Assembly (NCBI RefSeq): GCF_030519355.1
Contig: NZ_JAUMKC010000002.1
Span: 62,001 to 126,000 of the forward strand
Direction: 5' to 3'
From: Mucilaginibacter sp. L3T2-6
GTDB lineage: Bacteria > Bacteroidota > Bacteroidia > Sphingobacteriales > Sphingobacteriaceae
Length of the DNA stretch: 64,000 nucleotides
The notes beneath the pieces were generated by a model. The model did no database searches and was not told where the DNA came from. It worked only from the letters and a program-made list of their open reading frames with translations. Both the position numbers and the translations under genes were made by a program. Of this stretch, positions 1 to 8,553 are shown in pieces (position 1 is the first letter of the stretch; each line of letters opens with the position of its first letter).

Positions 1-122
1 TGTTTGTTATCCACGAAGGCACCAGGCTTGATATTTTGGATGAGAGCAACGACTGGATTAAAATAAAGCTTGCCAATGGTAGCGAGGGTTGGGTAAAGGC
101 AACCGATGTGAAGGAGATATAG
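1..122 (+). CDS. SH3-domain protein, C-terminal end (partial; BatE-like)
   Basis: The last 39 codons of a gene that enters from the left edge; the reading frame starts at base 3 and stops at 120-122. The peptide contains the pattern LDILDESNDWIKIKL followed by GSEGWV, which is the typical second half of a bacterial SH3 (SH3b) domain. In Bacteroidota an SH3 domain at the very C-terminus is common in the TPR protein BatE of the aerotolerance operon, so that is the best guess, but any SH3b-ended envelope protein would look the same here. The 5' part lies outside the window. Confidence 0.6.
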   Translation, partial: FVIHEGTRLDILDESNDWIKIKLANGSEGWVKATDVKEI

Positions 123-143
123 AAAAATAGCATTTCTATGGCA

Positions 144-162
144 GGGCGTATTCTATACGCCC
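144..162. repeat. Short perfect palindrome
   Basis: GGGCGTAT and ATACGCCC form a perfect 8-bp stem with a 3-nt loop, 22 bases after the stop of the SH3 gene. There is no T-run on either side, so it is more like a dispersed palindromic repeat than a classical terminator, although it could protect the 3' end of the upstream transcript. Confidence 0.5.
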
Positions 163-269
163 ACGAGGGTCGCCATTTATGGTAAGTAATCGCTTTGTTA
201 AGGCGTATGCAACGCACCTTAGCACCCGTTTCCACCCGGCGCTTTAATAAGCAGCCAGGATAATAACGT

Positions 270-327
270 TTACCTTTTACCTTTAACCTTAAACCTTTCG
301 CCTTTTACCTTTCAGCTTTCACCTCCA
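270..327. repeat. Pyrimidine word repeat (ACCTTT family)
   Basis: About seven degenerate reiterations of the word ACCTTT/ACCTTTT cover the region immediately upstream of the transporter gene. A shorter stretch of the same word family lies at 15686-15712, between the GDSL esterase and the ABC permease. The pattern is one of several intergenic word repeats in this window; its function is unknown. Confidence 0.6.
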
Positions 328-348
328 TTTACTTATTTTAGCCCCTTA

Positions 349-1671
349 ATGGAAGAAAAAAATAATAAGAAAACCATCTGGGCATGGTGCATGTTCGATT
401 GGGCTAATCAATCTTATAATATGGTGATCATCTCCACCATATTTCCCGCCTATTTTGTTGCAATAACCGCTAACCCCAAAAACGGGAATATGGTTAACTT
501 TTTCGGGCATCAGTATGTAAATACCGTATTATCAACCTATATTCTCGCATTTTCGTACCTGGTTGTGGTGGCATTATTGCCGATATTAACTTCGATCGCC
601 GATTACCGCGGGGCCAAGAAGTCATATCTTCAGTTATTTACATGGATGGGTAGCCTGGCCTGCGCCGGTTTGTTTTTTTTACAGCAGGGAAAACCACTGG
701 AAACGCCTTTAATATGCTATGCGTTGGCGTCGATAGGCTATTGCGGAGGATTTGTGTTTTATAACTCCTACCTGCCGCAGATCGCCACGGTCGACCAGCA
801 GGATGCAGTAAGCGCAAAAGGTTTTATATATGGCTTTATCGGCAGTGTTGTAGTGCAGGTGCTTTGCCTTATTCCCATTGAATTCCCGAAAACATTTGGA
901 GTGACGGATGATATGGCTGCACGCATTTCTTTTCTGATTGTATTTATCTGGTGGATAGGATTTGCTATAATTCCCTTCCTGAAATTACCCAAGGGTGTTC
1001 CGAACGCCGGCTCGCATAATTACAACGTTTTTACCGGCGGGTTTAAAGAGCTGGCGAAAGTATTCAATAAAGTAAGGCAAATGCCGTTATTAAAACGATT
1101 TTTAGGGGCCTTTTTCTTTTATTCGGTAGGCGTGCAAACCATTATGCTGGTGGCCGCCAACTTTGCCGCTAAGGAGCTGCATATGAATGATGATTCGCTG
1201 ATCCCCATTATCCTGGTAATACAATTACTGGCCGTAGTTGGCGCTTTGATCACCTCTAAATCATCGGAAAAATATGGTAACGTTAAAACGCTGATAGGCC
1301 TGGTGGCGATTTGGACGGTGATATGCTGCTGCGTGTATTTCGTAACAACGGTTAAGCAGTTTTATGTCGCCGCCGTTGTCGTAGGTCTGGTGATGGGTGG
1401 TGTACAGTCGCTGTCACGTTCTACTTATTCCAAATACCTGCCGCCAAATATCCCGGATACCGCTTCTTTTTTCAGCTTTTACGATGTGACGGAAAAGCTA
1501 TCGATAGTTGTCGGCCTGTTTGCCTTTGCATTTGTTGAGGCGCAGACCCATGAGATGCGCAACTCAGCGCTGACGCTGGATTGCTTCTTTGCACTTGGCT
1601 TGTTTTTGCTGATTGTATTGTTGCTGGCAGAAAAGAAAAGGCCAATGGCTGACATAGAAGTGCCGGTGTGA
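349..1671 (+). CDS. MFS transporter, UMF1/Atg22 family
   Basis: A 440-residue integral membrane protein with about twelve hydrophobic segments. The N-terminus has WAWCMFDWANQSYNMVI (residues 12-28), and the D-W-A-N-S/Q-x-Y pattern at the start of helix 1 marks the UMF1 group of the major facilitator superfamily, named after the vacuolar effluxer Atg22. Members are full-length at about 420-450 residues, as here. The substrate cannot be read from the sequence; amino acid or peptide efflux is known only for the yeast relative. It starts with ATG after the pyrimidine-rich word repeat and stands alone; the cupin gene follows 42 bp later on the same strand and could be co-transcribed. Confidence 0.85.
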   Translation: MEEKNNKKTIWAWCMFDWANQSYNMVIISTIFPAYFVAITANPKNGNMVNFFGHQYVNTVLSTYILAFSYLVVVALLPILTSIADYRGAKKSYLQLFTWMGSLACAGLFFLQQGKPLETPLICYALASIGYCGGFVFYNSYLPQIATVDQQDAVSAKGFIYGFIGSVVVQVLCLIPIEFPKTFGVTDDMAARISFLIVFIWWIGFAIIPFLKLPKGVPNAGSHNYNVFTGGFKELAKVFNKVRQMPLLKRFLGAFFFYSVGVQTIMLVAANFAAKELHMNDDSLIPIILVIQLLAVVGALITSKSSEKYGNVKTLIGLVAIWTVICCCVYFVTTVKQFYVAAVVVGLVMGGVQSLSRSTYSKYLPPNIPDTASFFSFYDVTEKLSIVVGLFAFAFVEAQTHEMRNSALTLDCFFALGLFLLIVLLLAEKKRPMADIEVPV

Positions 1672-1713
1672 GAAAGTAATTTGCCTGAATAAAACTAAGT
1701 TTGAATAGAGCCC

Positions 1714-2214
1714 ATGGAACAAACCGCATCATACTGGATAAATCAACTTCAATTGCAGCCTCATCCCGAGGGCGGATTTTATAAGGAAGTTTTCCGGTCG
1801 GAAACTGAAGTGATGCGGCCACCCTCGCTGCTTACAAAAAGAGCTTGTACTTCCATCTACTATCTTTTGGAAGGTGAAGATTTCTCGGGGTTTCATCGTA
1901 TCGCTTCAGACGAGATCTGGTATTTTCATAAAGGCGCGCCGCTGCATATCCATGTAATTGATGAAAACGAAGAGCATTTAACGCTTGAACTTTCTGACGA
2001 ATCAACTGGCAACCTGTCGGTGGTAGTTAGGGCAGGACTATGGTTTGCTGCCGAAATTCCTTCAAAAAGTAGCTTTACCCTGGTAAGCTGCGCAGTGGCG
2101 CCCGGTTTTGAATTCACCGAATTTGAAATGGCGGTGAAGGAACAACTGACAGTGCTTTATCCGCAGCACGCTGATCTTTTCGCCAAATTGACCCGACAAG
2201 ACCCTATGAAATAA
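1714..2214 (+). CDS. Cupin-domain protein (DUF985)
   Basis: A 166-residue soluble protein. It shows the DUF985 cupin signature: PHPEGGFYKEVFRS near residue 17, SIYYLLEGEDFSGFHRI near 50, and DEIWYFHKGAPL near 66, followed by a C-terminal VAPGFEFTEFEMA. This family folds as a double-stranded beta-helix (yeast YML079w type) with an unproven, possibly sugar- or nucleotide-sugar-related function; metal-binding histidines are only partly conserved. The gene lies 42 bp downstream of the UMF1 transporter on the same strand. The length is normal and nothing is missing. Confidence 0.85.
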   Translation: MEQTASYWINQLQLQPHPEGGFYKEVFRSETEVMRPPSLLTKRACTSIYYLLEGEDFSGFHRIASDEIWYFHKGAPLHIHVIDENEEHLTLELSDESTGNLSVVVRAGLWFAAEIPSKSSFTLVSCAVAPGFEFTEFEMAVKEQLTVLYPQHADLFAKLTRQDPMK

Positions 2215-2312
2215 CATATTAATTTTTTAGCTTTAATTATTGCTTCCCTGTAAGCAATCAGCCCCTTTCACGACAAAATCTCCGGAAATTATAAATCACA
2301 TAAACCAAAACT

Positions 2313-2840
2313 ATGAAAAGAGTATCATTATTGCTGACCATGCTGGCAATGTTTGCCTGCACAGCCCTTCGTGCACAATTTACACCGTCGCAGCTTGTTG
2401 ATGAGTTTACCCGTGCAAAAACCTACACTAAAGCTTATTTGGACGCTATGCCCGAAGACGGCTATGCATTAAAACCCACACCTGAAATGCGCACTTTTGC
2501 CCAGCAAATGCTGCACCTGGCGGATGGAGGCTACTTTTTAACCGGCATTGCTACAGGAAAACCAAGCCCGATGGGTAAAGATTATTCGGCTGAAAAGACC
2601 GTGGCTCAAACTAAGGAAGCTACAACCAAAGCTGTGATGGATAGCTACGATTATGTGATTGCTACGCTGAAAGCCATGTCGCCTGAACAACTACAGGAAA
2701 AAGTTAAATTCGATAAATATGAATTGAGCAGGTTTGAAATGTTTGGAAAAGCATTTGAGCACCAAACACACCACCGGGGGCAAACCACCGTTTATATCCG
2801 CCTGAAAGGGTTGACCCCGCCGAATGAGATGTTATTTTAA
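2313..2840 (+). CDS. Secreted DinB-family protein
   Basis: A 175-residue protein. Residues 1-21 are a signal peptide (MKRVSLLLTMLAMFACTALRA followed by Q), so the product is exported. The rest is a DinB four-helix bundle: LHLADGGYFLTG in the middle and HQTHHRGQTTVYIRLKG near the C-terminus, where the histidines are the usual metal ligands of the family. DinB-like proteins include thiol-dependent transferases and damage-inducible proteins, but the secreted Bacteroidota members have no established reaction. It is followed by a hairpin at 2933-2969 that looks like its terminator. Confidence 0.85.
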   Translation: MKRVSLLLTMLAMFACTALRAQFTPSQLVDEFTRAKTYTKAYLDAMPEDGYALKPTPEMRTFAQQMLHLADGGYFLTGIATGKPSPMGKDYSAEKTVAQTKEATTKAVMDSYDYVIATLKAMSPEQLQEKVKFDKYELSRFEMFGKAFEHQTHHRGQTTVYIRLKGLTPPNEMLF

Positions 2841-2932
2841 AATCTTGAATTTTTAGAAGACTTCTTAGTTTCTATAAAAGTGTACACTCTTCTATACACT
2901 GCGCACAGCACAATAAACAGCGCTTTTACCCT

Positions 2933-2969
2933 AAAAACGCGCTTTAAATCATTTAAAGCGTGTTTTTTT
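2933..2969 (+). terminator. Hairpin terminator with T-run
   Basis: AAAAACGCGCTTTAAA and TTTAAAGCGTGTTTTT form a stem of about 15 bp with a TCA loop and one G-T wobble, followed by seven T. It lies 93 bp after the DinB stop. The A/T-rich flanks would let it work in both directions. Confidence 0.75.
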
Positions 2970-3062
2970 ATAATTATGAAGCGCTTAAACGGTATTTGCA
3001 TGACTTTACTGTGACTATGGCACAATGTTGGCAATATGGCAAACAACTAAAAAACAGAAACT

Positions 3063-3194
3063 ATGAAAACTTCAGCTAAAACCACCGTAATACTTAAATC
3101 AATCGACCTTGAATTAAAAGCATTATTGCAACAGGATTTAGAACGTTTTAAAGCCCAGCACAGTAAACAGGCTGCCATCAAACAGGCTGCCTGA
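3063..3194 (+). CDS. Small hypothetical protein, 43 residues
   Basis: ATG at 3063 opens a 43-codon frame that ends in TGA at 3192-3194. The peptide is lysine- and alanine-rich (MKTSAKTTVILKSIDLELK at the N-terminus, KQAAIKQAA at the end) and would be a single amphipathic helix. It has no signal peptide or cysteine. The reason to believe it is the context: it sits alone between two hairpin terminators (2933-2969 and 3222-3244), with an A-rich purine stretch before the ATG. No family was recognised. Confidence 0.5.
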   Translation: MKTSAKTTVILKSIDLELKALLQQDLERFKAQHSKQAAIKQAA

Positions 3195-3221
3195 TCATCA
3201 TACATCCATCTACCTATGCGA

Positions 3222-3244
3222 AAAGAGTTCCTGCGGAGCTCTTT
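3222..3244 (+). terminator. Hairpin terminator after the 43-residue ORF
   Basis: AAAGAGTTCC and GGAGCTCTTT form a 10-bp stem (one wobble) with a TGC loop, ending in CTTTCTTC. It begins 27 bp after the small ORF stop and supports that ORF as a separate transcription unit. Confidence 0.55.
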
Positions 3245-3325
3245 CTTCGTTTATAGCCAGCACATATTCGGGGAACTTACGTTGATAATTTTTGCTAATT
3301 TAGTTCAACCTTAACAGCAATTATT

Positions 3326-4300
3326 TTGAAAAATATACTCCTTCCCGTAATGCTTGCCATTGGAAATATGGCTATGGCGCAAACAAAACTGGTGGCCGTA
3401 CAACAATACCGCGACTCAGTGGTTGTTTTTAATCTTGATAATAATATCAAAATTGCTCAGGCGGGAATCCCATTTAAATCCCACGAAATTACCTACGACC
3501 CGGCTACTAAAAAATGTTTTATAAGCAATTTCGGTTTGGAGGACTATGACCTGAAGATCGGCAAGACTGGTAACACCGTAACTACCTTCGACCCGTTTAA
3601 AGGAAAGGTTACCGGGTATATTTATACAGGCGGAGATACCTCTGCACATAACGGGCCGCATGGTATTAAAATCAGGCCACAGCATGGTGAGCTTTTTGTA
3701 AATACTGAGATCGGCGGCGATACCATGCGGGTTTTCAGCACAGGGAATTACAAGTTAAAGCGCCTTTTTACCTTACCCAAAGGCACGCACAATTTCTGGT
3801 TTACGGCTAAGGGCGATACGCTATGGCTAATGTCTGGTCAAAACGGAGTTTATCGTATTGACCCCGGATCCGGCGCAGTATTGCAACATGCCGGTCTGCC
3901 TACGCCGGTACGCGGGTTGCTGGTTGCCAAAAAATGGCTGGTAGCGTCCTGCAAAAATGAAATCTTCCTGCTTTCGAAAACTGATTTGTCCGTCATCAGG
4001 CATTTCAGTAACCTGCAGCTTAAAGCCGGTCTGATACTTTACTCCAATATAACTGAAGATCAGAAATACATCCTGGCCCCTGCACCGTTTGATAGCGTTG
4101 TACTGGTAATAGATTCCTCAACGGGCAATGTTGTACACCGCATAGAAACCGGCGATACGCCTATAAACGTGCAGGTAAACGGCTCAAAAGCCTATGTTTC
4201 CCACGCCAAAGACTATATGGCAACTATAGATTTAAATAACTTTACATCCTCAAAAAACTTAAAGGCGTACGGAACAAATGGACTGCTGGTTATTAAATGA
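3326..4300 (+). CDS. Secreted YncE-like beta-propeller protein
   Basis: A 324-residue protein with a TTG start at 3326; no in-frame ATG precedes the signal peptide (KNILLPVMLAIGNMAMAQ), so TTG is the likely start. The mature part carries repeated beta-strand blocks such as KGKVTGYIYTGGDTSAHNGPHGIKI, TGNVVHRIETGDTPINVQV and KLVAVQQYRDSVVVFNLDN, typical of seven-bladed YncE/surface-layer type propellers that often bind ligands or proteins outside the inner membrane. No catalytic motif is visible. It is monocistronic: its neighbours are a terminator upstream and a 427-bp gap downstream. Confidence 0.65.
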   Translation: MKNILLPVMLAIGNMAMAQTKLVAVQQYRDSVVVFNLDNNIKIAQAGIPFKSHEITYDPATKKCFISNFGLEDYDLKIGKTGNTVTTFDPFKGKVTGYIYTGGDTSAHNGPHGIKIRPQHGELFVNTEIGGDTMRVFSTGNYKLKRLFTLPKGTHNFWFTAKGDTLWLMSGQNGVYRIDPGSGAVLQHAGLPTPVRGLLVAKKWLVASCKNEIFLLSKTDLSVIRHFSNLQLKAGLILYSNITEDQKYILAPAPFDSVVLVIDSSTGNVVHRIETGDTPINVQVNGSKAYVSHAKDYMATIDLNNFTSSKNLKAYGTNGLLVIK

Positions 4301-4310
4301 TCTTGTTTAG

Positions 4311-4409
4311 CCACAGAAACGCAGAGGGAAGATGCGGTGAACACGGAGATCTATCTTAAGATATAATTTTATTGAAGTGACAGGCTCAGCGTCCTCTTTA
4401 TCTCTGTGG
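4311..4409. repeat. Imperfect palindrome, CCACAGA...TCTGTGG ends
   Basis: The ends CCACAGA (4311-4317) and TCTGTGG (4403-4409) are exact inverted repeats, and the inner parts ACGCAGAGGG and CGTCCTCTTT continue the pairing imperfectly. Similar CCACAGAG-type elements are widespread between genes in Bacteroidota. It lies just after the stop of the propeller gene. Confidence 0.5.
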
Positions 4410-4439
4410 TTAAAAACAAGTAAAATGTTTTTAAATAGC

Positions 4440-4473
4440 AAAAGCAGGCTGGCCTTGCGCTATACCTGCTTTT
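4440..4473. terminator. Hairpin, probable terminator
   Basis: AAAAGCAGG and CCTGCTTTT form a perfect 9-bp stem with a 16-nt loop; both arms end in A/T runs, so it could act in either direction. It would close the propeller transcript. Confidence 0.55.
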
Positions 4474-4727
4474 ATCGTTTAATTGACTACTAACTGACAG
4501 TTTAAATAATACTGTTAATTGATTTCAAATATACTTAAAAATATATTTTTAATATAATTAATATATTAAAAGTTAAATTTACATCGTGGATATAATGCGA
4601 GACTGAAAACTGAATATCAACACTATCCATATACCTGTCACAATGTTTAAATATTAGGCTGTGACGTTACCATTTTTAGTAATTTCGAAAAGCCATATTT
4701 ATAACCATCCCCTCAATCAGCTTTACG
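4474..4727. other. AT-rich leader of the GlcNAc operon
   Basis: This gap holds no gene. It is very AT-rich and contains an 18-bp perfect palindrome, TTAAAAATATATTTTTAA, at 4535-4552. Because of the base composition the palindrome may be chance. The operon promoter must lie here, but no clear TTTG/TAnnTTTG pair was found. Confidence 0.4.
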
Positions 4728-6278
4728 ATGTTCAAAAAGGGAATTATCATTTTCATACTGTCAATAGTTACAACCCTTAAGTTAACCGCTCAGATGGCGG
4801 CTGCACCAGATCAATTCGTGGTAAGAGGGTTTCACATCGATCTGCGCGTGCAGGTAATGACTATGGACGCCCTAAAAGCCTTTGCACTGAAATTGAGCAA
4901 GGAAGGCATAAACACTATCATAATGGAATGGGAGGCCACTTTTCCGTTTCAAAAGCATCCGCTTATCCCTAACAGGTACGCATACACCAAAGAAGAGGTG
5001 ATCTCATTTATAAAGTATTGCGCTGATTTAAAGATAGATGTAATACCTCTGCAGCAAAGCTTTGGCCATGTTGAATACATTTTGAGGCATGACCGTTATA
5101 AAGGCCTTCGCGAAGACCAGAAAGACTTCTCGCAGGTTTGCCCGCTGCAAACGGATTTGGATAAGGCGTTATTCACTGATTTATATACCGAACTAGCGGC
5201 AATGCATCCTTCGAAATATATCCACATCGGAGGCGATGAAACCTATTTGCTTGGCCATGATGCGCGCTGCCAGGCAAAGGTGGCAAAAGAAGGGAAGTCA
5301 AAACTTTATATCGATTACATAAAAACACTTTGCGACATTGTTATCAAACTTGGTAAAACGCCGGTGCTTTGGGCTGATATTGCTTTAAAATATCCCGAAG
5401 CCATCAAGCTACTGCCCAAAGGAACAATATTTATCGACTGGAATTATGGCTGGAATATGAACAATTTCGGCGACCATCAAAAGCTGATGGAAAGCGGATA
5501 CGAGATTTGGGGCTCACCTGCAATACGCTCCTCGCCGGATAATTACTTTTTAACTGAATGGGAAAAGCACTTCAAAAATATCCGTGACTTTGTGCCGGCC
5601 GCGGCCAAAATGGGATACAAGGGCATCGTAATGACCTCCTGGTCTACATCCGGGCAATATTCAGCTGTTTTTGAATCAGAGGATCAACTGGCGGAGGAAT
5701 ATGCTATCAGGCATGTATATCCGTTAAGTGGCTTCAACATGCTGGTTGATGCATATACGGAAAGCATTAATACTAATAAACCGCTGGATATAGATGATTT
5801 TATTGCGAGGTATTGTAAAACGCATTACGGTTTCGACGGTGAGCAGTCGGCAAAATTTTGGCGGGCTTTAACGACTACCCCTTACGAGGTGAGACATGGT
5901 AAAGTACTTTCAAAAACGCCGTTAACCCTGAAGCAGGTAGTGGATAGCACACGACTGGCGCTTGAAACCTTATATAAGTTAAGTCCGGCAGGCAATAAGC
6001 AAGAGTTTGAGCATTACAGGCTGATGACCGGTATACGGTTAAATTACCTGCAATTTGAAGAAATAGTGCAACGTATCAATTCGCCGGATTTTACAGCGGA
6101 TATGGTGCCCGGAGTTTTACAGGAACTGAAGGATTTACTGATGACCGACGATGTGCTGAGCATGCACTTTACCGAGCAAAATAAAGGCTTTTTGAATCCC
6201 TCCGAACTTGAAACTGAAAACAATATAAGAAGCTTCAGGATACGTTTACTGTATGACCGTTTATCGAGAAAGAGATAA
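4728..6278 (+). CDS. GH20-type beta-N-acetylhexosaminidase, secreted
   Basis: A 516-residue protein with a signal peptide (about residues 1-21). The catalytic barrel starts directly after it: VRGFHIDLRVQ at 32, the barrel strand NTIIMEWEATFPF at 62, and the GH20 catalytic Asp-Glu pair in HIGGDET (D170, E171). The Asp orients the substrate acetamido group and Glu is the general acid. The usual N-terminal GH20b domain is missing, so this belongs to the short single-domain group. It should release terminal GlcNAc or GalNAc in the periplasm or outside. Its stop overlaps the nagA start (TAATG), so it leads a translationally coupled operon hexosaminidase-nagA-nagB. No lipobox is seen. Confidence 0.8.
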   Translation: MFKKGIIIFILSIVTTLKLTAQMAAAPDQFVVRGFHIDLRVQVMTMDALKAFALKLSKEGINTIIMEWEATFPFQKHPLIPNRYAYTKEEVISFIKYCADLKIDVIPLQQSFGHVEYILRHDRYKGLREDQKDFSQVCPLQTDLDKALFTDLYTELAAMHPSKYIHIGGDETYLLGHDARCQAKVAKEGKSKLYIDYIKTLCDIVIKLGKTPVLWADIALKYPEAIKLLPKGTIFIDWNYGWNMNNFGDHQKLMESGYEIWGSPAIRSSPDNYFLTEWEKHFKNIRDFVPAAAKMGYKGIVMTSWSTSGQYSAVFESEDQLAEEYAIRHVYPLSGFNMLVDAYTESINTNKPLDIDDFIARYCKTHYGFDGEQSAKFWRALTTTPYEVRHGKVLSKTPLTLKQVVDSTRLALETLYKLSPAGNKQEFEHYRLMTGIRLNYLQFEEIVQRINSPDFTADMVPGVLQELKDLLMTDDVLSMHFTEQNKGFLNPSELETENNIRSFRIRLLYDRLSRKR

Positions 6279-7459
6279 TGCAGCAGCTGAAGATAGTTAA
6301 CGGGCAGGTGATCACACCGGGCAGAATCATACAGGGCGGTTCTGTATTGCTGAAGGATGGGACTATAGCGGGCATAAGTGAACACAATATTGATGCACCG
6401 GATGCGGGGGTGATCGACGCAGCTGGCAAATATGTATCTCCAGGTTTTATAGACCTTCACGTTCATGGCGGAGGCGGCCATGATTTTATGGATAACTCCA
6501 TAGACGCTTTTCTGGAGATAGCCCGCACGCATGCCAGCTATGGTACGACGGCGATGTCGCCTACTACCTTGAGCAGCAGTAAAGCCGATTTGCTGGAAAC
6601 GCTCCGTGTTTATGAACTGGCTAATAAGCAAAACATCAGCGGTGCACAATTTATTGGTATGCACCTGGAAGGGCCGTATTTCGCGCCTAACCAATGTGGT
6701 GCACAGGACCCACGCTACATCCGCAACCCCGACCCCGAGGAATATAAAGAAATACTGGCATCCACCACGGCTATTAAACGCTGGAGCGCAGCACCTGAAT
6801 TGAAAGTTGCTATTGAATTCGGAAGATACATAACTGATAAAGGAATTTTAGCCGCCATTGCACATACTGATGCTGTTTACGACGAAGCCCTGGATGCTTT
6901 TGAAAACGGTTACACATTAGCTACCCACTTGTATTCAGGAATGCTGGGCGTAACCCGGCGTAATGCCTATCGCTATGCGGGTGTGGTGGAAGCGGCCTAT
7001 TTAATTGAAAGAATGGATGTGGAAATTATAGCTGATGGCATACATCTGCCGCCGCCACTGCTAAAACTGGTTTATAAAATAAAAGGCGCAAAAAGAACGG
7101 CTTTAATAACCGATGCTATGCGCGCTGCCGCTATGCCGCCCGGTGCAAGCGTGCTTGGCGGCCTGAAAAACGGCTTAAAAGTAATTGTTGAAGACGGTGT
7201 AGCCAAACTGCCAGACCGCAGCGCCTTTGCCGGAAGCGTAGCTACATTTGATTTGCTCGTGCGTAATATGATAAACCTCGCGGGCGTGCCCTTGACGGAT
7301 GTTATCGAAATGGCGACATTAACCCCGGCCAGGATAATGAATATTGCGGACAGGAAGGGCTCACTCGAAGCCGGTAAAGATGCCGATGTCGTAATATTTG
7401 ATGATAACATCAACGTTGAAAAAACGATAGTAAACGGAAGGCTTATCTATGAAAAGTAA
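6278..7459 (+). CDS. nagA: N-acetylglucosamine-6-phosphate deacetylase
   Basis: A 393-residue amidohydrolase of normal NagA length. Metal and catalytic residues are all visible: HVHGGG (H61, H63), HLEGP (E131), AIAHTDA (H196), ATHLYSGM (H217) and the catalytic Asp in ALITDAM (D279). It removes acetate from GlcNAc-6-P to give GlcN-6-P in the cytoplasm, the substrate of the next gene product. The start ATG overlaps the stop of the hexosaminidase gene by one base, and its own end overlaps nagB by 11 bp, a tight coupling. No GlcNAc kinase or transporter is present in this operon. Confidence 0.95.
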   Translation: MQQLKIVNGQVITPGRIIQGGSVLLKDGTIAGISEHNIDAPDAGVIDAAGKYVSPGFIDLHVHGGGGHDFMDNSIDAFLEIARTHASYGTTAMSPTTLSSSKADLLETLRVYELANKQNISGAQFIGMHLEGPYFAPNQCGAQDPRYIRNPDPEEYKEILASTTAIKRWSAAPELKVAIEFGRYITDKGILAAIAHTDAVYDEALDAFENGYTLATHLYSGMLGVTRRNAYRYAGVVEAAYLIERMDVEIIADGIHLPPPLLKLVYKIKGAKRTALITDAMRAAAMPPGASVLGGLKNGLKVIVEDGVAKLPDRSAFAGSVATFDLLVRNMINLAGVPLTDVIEMATLTPARIMNIADRKGSLEAGKDADVVIFDDNINVEKTIVNGRLIYEK

Positions 7460-8246
7460 AGAATTGGACGGTTTGCCCCGCAGAAACGAGATGCATCGCG
7501 TTTATGATAAGCTTAACATTCAGATATATGAAACCCGCCGCCAGATGGGCGTGGCTGCTACGCAAATTGTTAGTCAAAAAATAGCTGAGCTACTTGGTAC
7601 CCAACCTTTTGTAAACGTCATCTTTGCCGCTGCACCGTCGCAAAATGAATTCCTGGAGGCTTTGGTTCAAACTAAGCCGATCGATTGGTCGCGGATAAAT
7701 GCGTTCCATATGGATGAATATATAGGTTTACCGCCTGGAGATAGCCGGGCTTTTGCCTCTTTTCTGAAAAGCAAAATTTTCAGCCGTCTGCCGTTTCGCA
7801 CGGTTAATTATATTGAGGGGATTGCAGAAGATATTGAAAAAGAATGTAAACGATACGCCGGCTTGCTGGCTAAGAATCCGCCGGATATCGTATGTATGGG
7901 TATTGGCGAAAATGGCCACATCGCCTTTAACGATCCGCCGGTTGCCGATTTTGCCGACCCTTTGATGGTGAAAAAGGTTGAACTGGACGCGGAATGCCGT
8001 CAGCAGCAGGTAAACGATAAATGTTTTGATGCTTTTGGGGATGTACCAACGCATGCCGTTACGCTGACTGTTCCGGCGCTGTTATCCGGAAAATACATAT
8101 ACTGCATAGTGCCGGGCGAGAAAAAAGCCAACGCCGTATTTAATGCCCTGAACGGAGAAATAAGCGAACGATGCCCGGCAAGTATTTTACGAAGGCATGA
8201 ACATGCCATTTTGTTTTTGGATAAGGACAGTGCGGGAAGGTTATAA
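7449..8246 (+). CDS. nagB: Glucosamine-6-phosphate deaminase
   Basis: A 265-residue sugar isomerase-deaminase converting GlcN-6-P to fructose-6-P and ammonia. The signature MDEY (88-91) and GIGENGHIAFNDPP (151-164, active-site H157) are intact. The N-terminus carries about 20 extra residues before the first conserved helix; a second ATG at codon 15 (MHRVYDKLN) is an alternative start, but the upstream ATG gives the usual operon overlap with nagA. The gene ends the GlcNAc operon; a 307-bp gap follows before the glucuronate genes. Confidence 0.93.
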   Translation: MKSKELDGLPRRNEMHRVYDKLNIQIYETRRQMGVAATQIVSQKIAELLGTQPFVNVIFAAAPSQNEFLEALVQTKPIDWSRINAFHMDEYIGLPPGDSRAFASFLKSKIFSRLPFRTVNYIEGIAEDIEKECKRYAGLLAKNPPDIVCMGIGENGHIAFNDPPVADFADPLMVKKVELDAECRQQQVNDKCFDAFGDVPTHAVTLTVPALLSGKYIYCIVPGEKKANAVFNALNGEISERCPASILRRHEHAILFLDKDSAGRL

Positions 8247-8553
8247 TTAGCCGGAAAGTCCGTGTAAGGTCAGCCGGAACAGTAAATTATTAATAGCCAA
8301 ACATTCGATATCAGGGAACACAAAGACTAAAATGCAAACATTTGATAATGAGTTTTTTGCGAAATGTTCGGGGTGTTCCGTGCAGGAAAACGGAACGCCA
8401 AATTCGGAATTGCAAAACAATACGGCGATTAGTCTATAGTGTATAAAAAACACAATAACTTTGGAATAATGCATTGATTTGCGCTATATTGTCCGCCAAA
8501 CCGAGAGAAATATAGAACCTATGGCCCGCTCTCCCAATTGCAGGCATATTAAC
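8247..8553. other. Intergenic region before uxaC, with a possible promoter
   Basis: No gene was seen. A small inverted repeat GTTCCG/CGGAAC lies around 8375-8396. A perfect -7 box TAACTTTG is at 8456-8463, but no good TTTG lies 17-20 bp upstream of it. The same frame as uxaC is open from a TTG at 8479, which adds 25 unconvincing residues and was not used. Confidence 0.4.

Noticed and set aside
4535..4552. 18-bp AT-only palindrome as an operator
   Set aside because: The region is almost purely A/T, so such palindromes are expected by chance; kept only as a remark.
6044..6694. 216-codon minus-strand frame opposite the hexosaminidase and nagA
   Set aside because: It lies completely opposite two well-supported genes and has no domain-like sequence.
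8479..8553. Longer N-terminus for uxaC from TTG at 8479
   Set aside because: The additional 25 residues do not resemble UxaC and the ATG at 8554 gives the normal length.
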